NCBI GenBank assembly: GCA_002085465.1
Contig: NBML01000009.1
Coordinates: forward strand, 1 to 23,427
Direction of reading: 5' to 3'
Source: Desulfobacteraceae bacterium 4572_89
Lineage (GTDB): Bacteria; Desulfobacterota; Desulfobacteria; Desulfobacterales; Desulfobacteraceae
DNA length: 23,427 nt
The notes beneath the pieces were generated by a model. That model was not told where the DNA came from. It made no database searches and saw only the letters and a list, made by a program, of their open reading frames with translations. Positions within the stretch are counted from its first letter, which is position 1. Each line of letters begins with the position of its first letter. Below, one piece after another: positions 7,817 to 15,199 of the stretch. The translations under genes and the position numbers were made by a program.

Positions 7817-8716
7817 ATGCCAGATCGAAACAATATCCCTCCTCAAACAAGAGAGGCATCCACGGTAATCCTTGTAAGGGAAAACAATAAAGGCCTTGAA
7901 GTCTATCTATTAAAAAGAAGTGCAAAATCAGGATTCATGGGAGGGCTCTATGTTTTTCCGGGAGGCGTGGTAGAACAGGAAGATAAGGGTATTGACATCT
8001 GGGTTCCCCATATTGACATGGAGGCTGTTCAAATCGAAAAACAGCTTGGAGGAAATAATTTTTCAACGGCCCATGCTCTGGGTTTTGGTATTGCGGCAAT
8101 TCGGGAGACCGTTGAAGAAGCAGGCGTTCTGATCGCATCCAATAAAAGCAAACACGATTTTCATGATATCACAAATCTCCGATTAAACAAAAATCTTCCA
8201 AAATCATGGTTCCAAAGGAAAATAACAAACCATAACTGGACGCTGTCCCTTTCAAGCCTTGGACGATGGTCCCATTGGATTACACCTGAATTAATGAAAA
8301 AAAGATTTGATACCCGTTTTTTTATTGTTTTCATGCCTGAAGATCAAACCTGCATACCAGACAACCAGGAGGTGGAAGACGGTATCTGGCTATCCCCCCA
8401 AAAAGCCCTTGAACAGAATTTTACGGCCCAAACACCCCTAAGCCCTCCTGCCGTTGTTACCCTGACCCAGTTGCTTGCATTCAAACATATTGATGAACTG
8501 AGAGATAAAATAAAAACCAGGCCCTGGGGAGAGCCCATTGTCCCTTGTCTGGTTCCCACTTCCAAAGGGCCTGTTATTATAGAACCCTGGGACCACATGT
8601 TTAATAAGGATTGTAAACTTGAGGTTTCAAAACTTTCGGAAAAACTGCTTCCCCCGGGCTCTTCCTTTTCAAGAATCTGGTGTGACAAAGGTGTTTGGAA
8701 ACCCATTGATATATAA
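7817..8716 (+). CDS. Nudix hydrolase, NUDT19-like with a long insertion in the Nudix box
   Basis: 299 residues, cytoplasmic. The Nudix box is split: [12 protein letters not shown] supplies its start, and the catalytic helix [12 protein letters not shown] (REx2EExG) comes only after an insertion of more than 40 residues containing [17 protein letters not shown]. This layout is typical of the NUDT19 subfamily, whose characterised mammalian members hydrolyse CoA and acyl-CoA diphosphate bonds. The chain continues with FIVFMPEDQ and a helix-rich C-terminal part after [10 protein letters not shown], as in that subfamily. A CoA or acyl-CoA substrate is inference; other nucleoside diphosphate derivatives are possible. 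It has its own strong promoter and diverges from the ether-lipid-type enzyme. Its last ~115 bases overlap the antisense tail of the broken DUF3786 gene. Confidence 0.85.
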
Positions 8717-9138
8717 ATACTGTTTTTATTTTATTTCCAATCTTGATTTGAATCTTAATCAGGATCAGATCTTCAAACAGATCTGGATAGGTGTCTGCAA
8801 TTTTTTTCAGCGTTTTTTCCGATCGCTGAACAAATAATCCATTCCTTTCCCTGCCGTTCTTAAGTTCACGAAAAGGAATCCATTTCCCTGTCAGCTCCCT
8901 GCCCTGGCAATGGAGTACATAGCCCAGAACAGGCATAACAATCCAGGGATTGATATGAAGATCTGATTGAAACCGGCCCAGATTATCCAGGGAAAATGGT
9001 TTTCCAAATATTTTCAAAGTCAGCCGGCCATTGGCATATTTCCCGCTTGTCCTCTGGGCTGCAAGGGAAAGATCGCAATCCTTTAATTGATTTTTCAAGG
9101 AGTTTAAACACTTCCATGGCATTGGTAAATTGCTGCAT
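8601..9138 (-). pseudogene. DUF3786 protein gene, frameshifted and truncated
   Basis: The natural start appears to be the ATG at 9138, with AGGGGA 7 bases upstream, giving [17 protein letters not shown] before the frame runs to a stop. The conserved body sits in the next frame (from 9122): [40 protein letters not shown], then [16 protein letters not shown]. This matches DUF3786 (LxxxxGxxLTGKWxxFREL). Downstream of LFEDL the protein turns into low-complexity lysine/isoleucine sequence and then the antisense of the Nudix gene, so the family's C-terminal part is gone. As I recall, family members have a cysteine-containing stretch after the N-terminal KS; it is absent here. The gene seems to carry two losses. 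Function of the family is unknown to me. Confidence 0.65.
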
Positions 9139-9212
9139 ATATTATTCCCCTGGTTATTTTATGGGTCAATATTTCGGGCAATCTTCTGGCTGGTCCTTTA
9201 CAAAACCAGGCC

Positions 9213-9241
9213 TTGGACTTATATTAACCCTTAAATTAAAT
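9213..9241 (+). promoter_or_regulatory. Possible promoter for the rdgB-led gene run
   Basis: TTGGAC (9213-9218) and TTAAAT (9236-9241) are 17 bases apart, with the TTG start of rdgB 24 bases further on. Both boxes are imperfect. This is the only gap from which the downstream run 9265-17998 could be started as one unit. Confidence 0.25.
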
Positions 9242-9264
9242 CAACCCCTAATCGGAGTAATCCA

Positions 9265-9906
9265 TTGAACCAGATAATTGTTCTTGCCACCACCAACAAA
9301 GGGAAAACACGGGAAATCAGGGAGATGCTCAAAGGCTTTCCCATTGAAATCAAAAACCTGGATGATTTCGGCCCCATTCCTGAAGTTATTGAAGATGGAG
9401 AAACCTTTGACGACAACGCCTATCAAAAAGCATCCTTTACTGCAAAAGTGTTGGGATATCCTGCCATTGCAGATGATTCAGGTCTGTGTGTGGAAGCCCT
9501 TGACGGAGCGCCAGGGGTATATTCAGCCCGGTATGCCGGAGAAAACGCCAATGATGCAGACAATGTGCAAAAACTGTTAAAAGAATTAAAAGACAAGGAA
9601 AACAGGAACGCAGCCTTTCAATGCGTGATATCCATTGCCGTTCCCACGGGTGCGGCCCTGACCTATGAGGGCAGCTGTGAAGGCATAATTACCAGGGAAC
9701 CAGCCGGAGAAAACGGATTTGGATATGATCCCCTGTTCTTTTTCCCTAAATTTAACAAAACCTTTGCCCAGCTCTCCATGGAAGAAAAAGCATTGGTCAG
9801 CCACCGTGGAAAGGCATTCAGGGAAGTGACCCTTGAAATGGATAAAATCCTTGAATGGATTGACATGACAATGCCCAGGTTTGCCAGCGTCCCCTGCAAA
9901 GAATAG
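9265..9906 (+). CDS. rdgB: dITP/XTP pyrophosphatase (RdgB/HAM1)
   Basis: 213 residues, normal family length. It removes non-canonical purine triphosphates (dITP, XTP) from the nucleotide pool by hydrolysis to monophosphate and pyrophosphate. All family motifs are present: TTNKGKTREI near the N-terminus, then ADDSGLCVEALDGAPGVYSA with SARYAG, then GENGFGYDPLFF, and SHRGKAFRE. The start is a TTG at 9265 with GGAG 8 bases upstream; the next candidate ATG would delete the TTNKGK motif. It heads a same-strand run, with the nitroreductase only 20 bases downstream. The link to that gene is probably only positional. Confidence 0.96.
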   Translation: MNQIIVLATTNKGKTREIREMLKGFPIEIKNLDDFGPIPEVIEDGETFDDNAYQKASFTAKVLGYPAIADDSGLCVEALDGAPGVYSARYAGENANDADNVQKLLKELKDKENRNAAFQCVISIAVPTGAALTYEGSCEGIITREPAGENGFGYDPLFFFPKFNKTFAQLSMEEKALVSHRGKAFREVTLEMDKILEWIDMTMPRFASVPCKE

Positions 9907-9926
9907 ACAACCAAAGGAGAACAAAC

Positions 9927-10508
9927 ATGAAATCTTTTAAAGAACTGGTAAGGGAAAACCGCTCCTGCAGACGGTTTGACAATTCCCATCAAATTGACAC
10001 CCAGACCCTGAAAGAGCTTGTGGACCTGGCCCGGCACACTGCTTCGGCTGCTAATAAACAGCCGTTGAAATACATTCTCTCCACGGATGAACGCAAAAAT
10101 GAAGAGATTTTTTCCTGTCTTGGGTGGGCAGCCTATTTAACGGACTGGAAAGGCCCTGAAAAGAAAGAGCAGCCCTCAGCCTATATAGTGGTCATGGGGG
10201 ACCATACCGTGGCAGACAAATTCTGGTGCGACCACGGGATTGCTGCCCAGACCATTCTTCTGGGTGCCAGAGACAAAGGCCTTGCCGGCTGCATGTTCGG
10301 CTCCATCAACATCAAAAAGCTCAAAGGTTTTTTAAATATTCAAGACCATCTGGAGGTCAAGCTGGTCATTGCCCTGGGCAAACCCGTTGAAACCATCCAG
10401 GTAGACGAGATAGATGAGGGCGGGGATATCAAATATTTCAGGGATGAAAACCAGGTACATCATGTGCCTAAAAGAAAATTGAGTGATCTCATTGTCAGCT
10501 CCTGGTAA
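9927..10508 (+). CDS. Nitroreductase-family flavoprotein
   Basis: 193 residues with the FMN-dependent nitroreductase layout. The N-terminal helix FKELVRENRSCRRFDNS carries the arginines that hold the FMN phosphate. ARHTASAANKQPLKY is the second FMN contact, and GCMFGSINIKKLKG followed by VKLVIALGKPVE closes the domain. AAAGGAG sits 8 bases before the ATG. Members reduce nitro compounds, quinones or other acceptors with NAD(P)H; the substrate cannot be read from sequence. It lies 20 bases after rdgB and 9 bases before the radical SAM gene, so co-transcription is likely. Confidence 0.9.
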   Translation: MKSFKELVRENRSCRRFDNSHQIDTQTLKELVDLARHTASAANKQPLKYILSTDERKNEEIFSCLGWAAYLTDWKGPEKKEQPSAYIVVMGDHTVADKFWCDHGIAAQTILLGARDKGLAGCMFGSINIKKLKGFLNIQDHLEVKLVIALGKPVETIQVDEIDEGGDIKYFRDENQVHHVPKRKLSDLIVSSW

Positions 10509-10517
10509 ACAGTTTCC

Positions 10518-12302
10518 ATGAAGATCCTCTTTGTAAACCCGGCCTGCCTTGATAAAAGGGTCTTCAATGACGACGACAAAGTGATTCCCATTGGCCTTTA
10601 CTACATGGCTGCACTGCTCCTTGAAAACAAGTTTGACGTCCGCATCCTGAACCTGGCTTCCCCTGCCGGAATTGATGAAATGCAAGGGCAAAAAACTCAA
10701 CCCAGGCAGAATAGCAATGATTCCGTCCATGATTCCGCCCAGGACCCTATACTGGCCTTTACAGCAGTGATTGAAAAAGAAAAACCTAATTTTATTGGAT
10801 TCTCCGTAACCAATCCCACCAGGATCAATGCCCTGGCCTGTGCCAGGGCAGCCAGAAAAATTCTGCCCCATGCCTGGATTGTATTTGGCGGACCTGCCCC
10901 TGGTTTTATGGGAGATTACTTATTAAAAACCTGCCCGGAAATTGATATTATTGTCCGGGGGGAAGGAGAATCCACCTGCCTTGCCCTGGTAAAATCCATT
11001 AAAAAAGGAGAGTCCTTCAAGGGCAGGAATGTAAAAGGGATAAAAGGCATTCTCTTTCATGAAAATAACAAAATTATTGACACAGGACCGGCTGAACCGA
11101 TTCAAGATCTGGATTCCCTGGTACATCCGTCCAAATATTTTGTATTTCAGCATTTGTCCATGTCCAGGGGATGCCCCGGTAAATGCACGTTTTGCAACTC
11201 CCCGAAATTCTGGGGGGCTTCCGGCATAAGGTTCCATTCCGCCCAATGGCTTGCCATGGAAATCCAGGCCCTGGCCAAAAAAGGAATTACTCATTTTTAT
11301 ATCTCAGATGATACATTTACCATGGACAGGAACCGGGTCATTGAGTTTTGCAGCCTTATTATTTCAGCAGGTATTACAATCACCTGGAATGCAATCTCCC
11401 GGGTGGATTATATTGACAAAGAACTGCTTTCCAACATGAGAAAAGCAGGCTGCATCCAGATCAGCTTTGGTGTGGAATCAGGTGCTGAAAAAATTAAAAA
11501 AACTCTGGGCAAACCCATGAGCAATAAAAAATGTATCCAGGCCTTTTCCCTGACCCTGTCCCATGGAATAATGCCCCGGGCCTATTTTATTTACGGATCC
11601 CCCGGGGAAACCTGGGATACCATCCAGGAAAGCGTGGATCTGCTTATTAAACTCAGACCCCTTGGTGCTATTTTTTACATGCTGGTGATTTTCCCAGGTA
11701 CCCATCTATACAAATATGCCCTTGAAAAAAGACTTGTCACCCATGAAATCTGGGACCAGGACATTGAAGACCTTCCATGGTTTGATTTGGATGACAACCT
11801 TGACTTCCCCCAGGTAAAAGCCTTTGGAAAGAAGCTTAGGCAAACCTTTTACACGAATCTAAACCAGTTTGCCGACAGCATCGACCTGAAAGAGGATAAA
11901 AGTCTTTATCCTTTTCATGCTGATTTCCTTTCCAGGCTTGCCATGACCTTTTCCCATGGAGAGTATTCCAATGATCCCAGGATAAAAAATCCTGACAAAA
12001 TTGCAGAAAAACTTTTTAACAGGTCCCTGACCTATTTACCCCAGCCAAGAGCCTTTTTGGGAATTGCCATGCTGCTCCAAAAAAGAAAAAACTTTGACCA
12101 GGCTGTCACGCTTTTTGAAAAAGGACTTGGCCATTTTCCCGGCAATAAAGACCTGTCCATGGGTATGGGAATCTGTCTAATGAACCAGGGCAGGTTTAAA
12201 AAAGCCCTGACATTTTTCACCCCGTTCAGGAATGAATCCGGCATGGGGCATTATATAAATATTTGTAACTCCCAGGATACACGCCATGAATCAAGACTAT
12301 AA
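10518..12302 (+). CDS. B12-binding radical SAM protein with C-terminal TPR-like repeats
   Basis: 594 residues. The N-terminal ~190 residues form a cobalamin-binding-type Rossmann domain (MKILFVNPAC, IGFSVTNPTRINAL, IVFGGPAPGFMG, IIVRGEGEST). The radical SAM core follows with the CxxxCxxC cluster C219, C223, C226 in GCPGKCTFC, then FYISDDTFTMDR, FGVESGAEKIKKTLGK and YFIYGSPGETWDTI. The last ~100 residues look like two TPR helical pairs (QAVTLFEKGLGHFPGN, ALTFFTP). A glutamine/asparagine-rich loop interrupts the B12 domain near residues 53-72. Members modify lipids, cofactors or peptides; no substrate is indicated. The 3' end overlaps the DUF6178 gene by 17 bases, which suggests coupled expression. 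Confidence 0.9.
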   Translation: MKILFVNPACLDKRVFNDDDKVIPIGLYYMAALLLENKFDVRILNLASPAGIDEMQGQKTQPRQNSNDSVHDSAQDPILAFTAVIEKEKPNFIGFSVTNPTRINALACARAARKILPHAWIVFGGPAPGFMGDYLLKTCPEIDIIVRGEGESTCLALVKSIKKGESFKGRNVKGIKGILFHENNKIIDTGPAEPIQDLDSLVHPSKYFVFQHLSMSRGCPGKCTFCNSPKFWGASGIRFHSAQWLAMEIQALAKKGITHFYISDDTFTMDRNRVIEFCSLIISAGITITWNAISRVDYIDKELLSNMRKAGCIQISFGVESGAEKIKKTLGKPMSNKKCIQAFSLTLSHGIMPRAYFIYGSPGETWDTIQESVDLLIKLRPLGAIFYMLVIFPGTHLYKYALEKRLVTHEIWDQDIEDLPWFDLDDNLDFPQVKAFGKKLRQTFYTNLNQFADSIDLKEDKSLYPFHADFLSRLAMTFSHGEYSNDPRIKNPDKIAEKLFNRSLTYLPQPRAFLGIAMLLQKRKNFDQAVTLFEKGLGHFPGNKDLSMGMGICLMNQGRFKKALTFFTPFRNESGMGHYINICNSQDTRHESRL

Positions 12303-14088
12303 ACTTGCAAATCTTCAAAATCGGGAAATAAAACTCAGGGCCCAGCGCCAGGAAATTTTAACAAGCCAGTCGGAAAAAGCCCTGGACATGATCCTTGATG
12401 CCCCCTCCCCTGCCTCCCTGGTCCAGTCCTTTCCAGACCAGGACCTTTATTTTCTCATGCACAACATCGGGGTACATGATTTTATGCCCATACTGGCCAT
12501 GGCCACATCTGCCCAATGGGAATATATCCTGGATGTTGAAGTCTGGGAAGATGACCAGATGGACATTCATATGATGACCCAGGCTTTTAACCTGCTTTTC
12601 AAGGCAGATCCAAAACGATTGCTCCGCTGGGTCATAACGGAGAAACCTGAGTTTTTCGAATTTTATTTATTTAAAAATATGACCATAAAAATCAGGGAGC
12701 ATGATGAATGGACTCCTTCGGATTTTGATGATTATATCACCCTTGATGATAAATTTTATTTCCGATTCCCCCATCAGGAAGATCCAGATGGTAAAAAAGA
12801 CTCCAGCGAGGCTCCAGATAAGTCTCAATCCCAGGACCAGGATCAGGATCAGGATCAATTGCTGGATCAGCCTTTATTTGAGGATGCAGCAAAGCTTATT
12901 GAAAAAATGCTCAGGACGCTTGCTGAAATGGATTTGTCTGTATTCCACGGTCTATTACTGGAAACCAACGCTGTGCTGTCAGCAGAAACCGAAGAAGAGC
13001 AGTTCCGCCTGAAAACCCTTCGCCTGGCAGAGAAAGGTTTCCTTCCCACCCACGAGGCAATTGGAATATACCAGCCCACGGATTTAAAAGCCCTTCGGAA
13101 ACGACCGGCAAGCATCAGGAATCAGCAAGTCTATGATCCTGAAATCCCGCTGCCTCCCCAGTTTTTCACTCAATTTATTGAAGGGGATAACCTCTTTGTC
13201 AAATCTTTGGGCCTTCTGGATCCAGACTTTCTTTTACAGCTTCAATCTGAAATTGCAGCATTGATCAATAAAATTGTATCTGCAGACAAAATTAAAATCA
13301 GAAACAAAGAATCCATTGAAAATACGATCAAAAAGGCCACAGCATACCTGAGCCTTGGCCTTGAGGTTATTCTCAAGGGGGATTTACGGATTGAAATGGC
13401 CAGAGATATTATCAGTGAATACTTTCTTGAAGATATTTTCAGAACCGGCTCCAGAGCAGGTATACAGCTTAAGACCAAGGCCAGAAAATGGTTTGATAAA
13501 AGTTTCATGAAGGAAAAAAGTCTACCCTTAAGTTTCCTGTCAGAACAATACCTTGGGGTGATCGGAGGACTTCTCATTGACAGGCCCATGTTCTATGACA
13601 ATTACCAGGAAGGAGAATTATACCGTCATTTTAAAAGCCTTGCAGACATCAACACAACTGACAAAAACCTGGACCAGATCATCCACCTGGACCGGGTACT
13701 GGACCAGCTGCCCCTGGATATAAATTCCTTTACCCATGGTGTATTAACCTACAAAAGCCTGTTCCTCACCCTGTGGGCCAGAAACAGGATCGGTTTGGAT
13801 ACCTGGCCTGAATGCAGGTTAGCACCCATTGACCCCCAAAGATTCAAACCTTTTTTTGCAGACCTTTTTTCTTCACACACCCCTGGAAAAATTGAGAAGA
13901 GAAAAGGCAGTGACCTTTTACTATGGGCAGCAAAAGCTGTTGAATGCCAAGGGGATGAACTGCCAGAACCTTTCCAGGAAGTAATGTCCAGCCTAATAAA
14001 AGAAATTGAAGAAGAATACGGTGCAGTGGATCCAGCCAATCTTGATCCCCGGTTTATAAACCATTTCCTATTGGCCCCTGGTATCTGA
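12286..14088 (+). CDS. DUF6178 family protein
   Basis: 600 residues, soluble and helix-rich, with no catalytic motif I can name. The N-terminal part (ILDAPSPASLVQSFPDQDLYFLMHNIGVHD) and the WEYILDVEVWEDD segment resemble the DUF6178 family of deltaproteobacteria, whose function I do not know. Near residues 180-190 is an acidic low-complexity insert of alternating Gln and Asp, encoded by a GATCAG-type microsatellite around 12831-12860. The ATG lies inside the end of the radical SAM gene with AGGA 8 bases upstream, so the two are probably translated together and may act together. The gap of 54 bases to the Roadblock gene is compatible with one operon. Confidence 0.8.
   Translation: MNQDYKLANLQNREIKLRAQRQEILTSQSEKALDMILDAPSPASLVQSFPDQDLYFLMHNIGVHDFMPILAMATSAQWEYILDVEVWEDDQMDIHMMTQAFNLLFKADPKRLLRWVITEKPEFFEFYLFKNMTIKIREHDEWTPSDFDDYITLDDKFYFRFPHQEDPDGKKDSSEAPDKSQSQDQDQDQDQLLDQPLFEDAAKLIEKMLRTLAEMDLSVFHGLLLETNAVLSAETEEEQFRLKTLRLAEKGFLPTHEAIGIYQPTDLKALRKRPASIRNQQVYDPEIPLPPQFFTQFIEGDNLFVKSLGLLDPDFLLQLQSEIAALINKIVSADKIKIRNKESIENTIKKATAYLSLGLEVILKGDLRIEMARDIISEYFLEDIFRTGSRAGIQLKTKARKWFDKSFMKEKSLPLSFLSEQYLGVIGGLLIDRPMFYDNYQEGELYRHFKSLADINTTDKNLDQIIHLDRVLDQLPLDINSFTHGVLTYKSLFLTLWARNRIGLDTWPECRLAPIDPQRFKPFFADLFSSHTPGKIEKRKGSDLLLWAAKAVECQGDELPEPFQEVMSSLIKEIEEEYGAVDPANLDPRFINHFLLAPGI
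12831..12860 (+). repeat. Short GATCAG-type microsatellite encoding Gln-Asp repeats
   Basis: Inside the DUF6178 gene the six-base unit CAGGAY (or its shift GATCAG) is repeated about four to five times and encodes QDQDQDQDQ. The unit is a multiple of three, so length changes would keep the frame and only lengthen an acidic linker. Confidence 0.6.
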
Positions 14089-14142
14089 AAAATATATGGA
14101 CATCATATTGCACAATTCATTGATTTGCGTTACCATTCTGCC

Positions 14143-14529
14143 ATGTTTAATCAAAATCAGCTTGATGCAATTGACAATGTGATTCAAACCGACCTTATTG
14201 CAGCCGGACTGGACCATGTCATTTTTATGGATATGGGTGGGAATGCCATTGCCAAACATGACAATGGGAAAAGTTATCTGGATTCAACTGCCTTTACTGC
14301 CCTGGCTGCCGGTAATTATGCAGCCGTTGACGCCATGGCGAAACTCGTTGGTGAATCTGAATTTTCATTGTTGTTTCATAAAGGCAAAAAATTAAGCATC
14401 CATTTCAGTAAAGTTACAGAAGATACACTTTTAATTTCCATGTTCAACAAAACAATATCACTGGGCCTTGTGAGATTAAAAGTAACCAGGGCCATCAAGG
14501 AAATCAATCAGATAATAGTCAAAGGCTGA
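14143..14529 (+). CDS. Roadblock/LC7 domain protein, MglB-like
   Basis: 128 residues from the ATG at 14143 (MFNQNQLDAIDNVIQTDL). A TTG at 14125 would add six residues, and neither start has a clear ribosome binding site. The single domain has the Roadblock pattern: an N-terminal helix, DHVIFMDMGGNAIAKHD hairpin, FTALAAGNYAAVDAMAKLVG helix, FSLLFHKGKKLSIHFSKV and TLLISMFN strands, then a closing helix. Roadblock proteins dimerise and act as GTPase-activating or scaffold partners of Ras-like GTPases; MglB is the partner of MglA in Myxococcus. The MglA-type GTPase comes 54 bases downstream, so this is its likely partner. Confidence 0.88.
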   Translation: MFNQNQLDAIDNVIQTDLIAAGLDHVIFMDMGGNAIAKHDNGKSYLDSTAFTALAAGNYAAVDAMAKLVGESEFSLLFHKGKKLSIHFSKVTEDTLLISMFNKTISLGLVRLKVTRAIKEINQIIVKG

Positions 14530-14542
14530 TCTATTTTTAAAT

Positions 14543-14571
14543 CACGACACCTGTATACAGGAGGTGTCGTG
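14543..14571 (+). promoter_or_regulatory. Perfect 10-bp hairpin at the MglA-like translation start
   Basis: CACGACACCT (14543-14552) and AGGTGTCGTG (14562-14571) are exact reverse complements with a 9-base loop. A shorter palindrome, CCTGTATACAGG, is nested inside (14550-14561). The 3' arm contains part of an AGGAGGT ribosome-binding sequence (14559-14565). A second purine run, GGGGAGGG (14571-14578), lies just outside and serves the TTG at 14584. No U-run follows, so it is not an ordinary terminator. It could control translation of the GTPase relative to the Roadblock gene, or be an operator. Confidence 0.65.
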
Positions 14572-14583
14572 GGGAGGGCGAAC

Positions 14584-15189
14584 TTGGCGCTCATCAACAT
14601 AAAGACCAAAGAAGTTCAGATCAAGATAGTTTATTATGGCCCTGGAAGAGGCGGAAAGACAACAAACCTTGAATACATAAACCAGACCTACCAGGATCGT
14701 ATCAAGACAGAGATGGTCAGTCTTAAAACCCATGACGATCGAACGCTTTTTTTCGATTTTCTACCCTTTGATGTGGGCCAGATCAAAGGATTTGACGTAA
14801 CCATACAATTATATACCGTTCCCGGACAGGTAAAATATAATGCAACCCGGAAACTGGTCCTGAGAGGTGTTGATGGTATTGTCTTTGTTGCTGATGTTCA
14901 AAAGGAGCAGCGGAAAAAAAATATCGAGTCTTTAAATCAATTGTATGAAAATCTTAAAACCTATAACCTTGACCTGTTTGAGATGCCCCTGATTATGCAG
15001 TACAACAAAATAGATCTGAAACAATCCAATATCCCGATTCTGTCTTCCCAAACCCTGCAAAAAGATCTTAACGGACATTTAAGAGTTCCTGCTTTTGAGG
15101 CTAGTGCATTAAGCGGAGGCAACGTGATTCTTACATTGAAAAAAATTATATCCATAACACTGGCATCTATTCAAGATCAACTTTTTTAA
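14584..15189 (+). CDS. mglA: MglA-type Ras-like GTPase
   Basis: 201 residues from a TTG at 14584, chosen because it gives MALINIKTKEVQIKIVYYG, the standard MglA N-terminus, and has GGGGAGGG 5 bases upstream. A GTG at 14569 would add five residues inside a hairpin. The P-loop is GPGRGGKTT (residues 19-27). DDRTLFFDFLP carries the MglA switch-I arginine. YTVPGQVKYNATRK is the MglA-type G3 region, with Pro instead of the Ras Asp and the catalytic Gln retained. QYNKIDL is G4. MglA-GTP sets the leading pole in Myxococcus and acts with type IV pili. The cell-polarity role here is inference from sequence and neighbours. Confidence 0.94.
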   Translation: MALINIKTKEVQIKIVYYGPGRGGKTTNLEYINQTYQDRIKTEMVSLKTHDDRTLFFDFLPFDVGQIKGFDVTIQLYTVPGQVKYNATRKLVLRGVDGIVFVADVQKEQRKKNIESLNQLYENLKTYNLDLFEMPLIMQYNKIDLKQSNIPILSSQTLQKDLNGHLRVPAFEASALSGGNVILTLKKIISITLASIQDQLF

Positions 15190-15199
15190 GGAGGTTTTT

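Noticed and set aside
8766..8785. Hairpin CAGATCT/AGATCTG with a 6-base loop between the Nudix gene and the DUF3786 remnant
   Set aside because: It has only 7 bp and no adjoining U-run in either direction, and it lies within DUF3786 coding sequence, so a terminator call is not supported.
12831..12860. GATCAG repeats considered as a CRISPR or iteron-like array
   Set aside because: The units are six bases, contiguous and in frame inside a gene, so this is a coding microsatellite.
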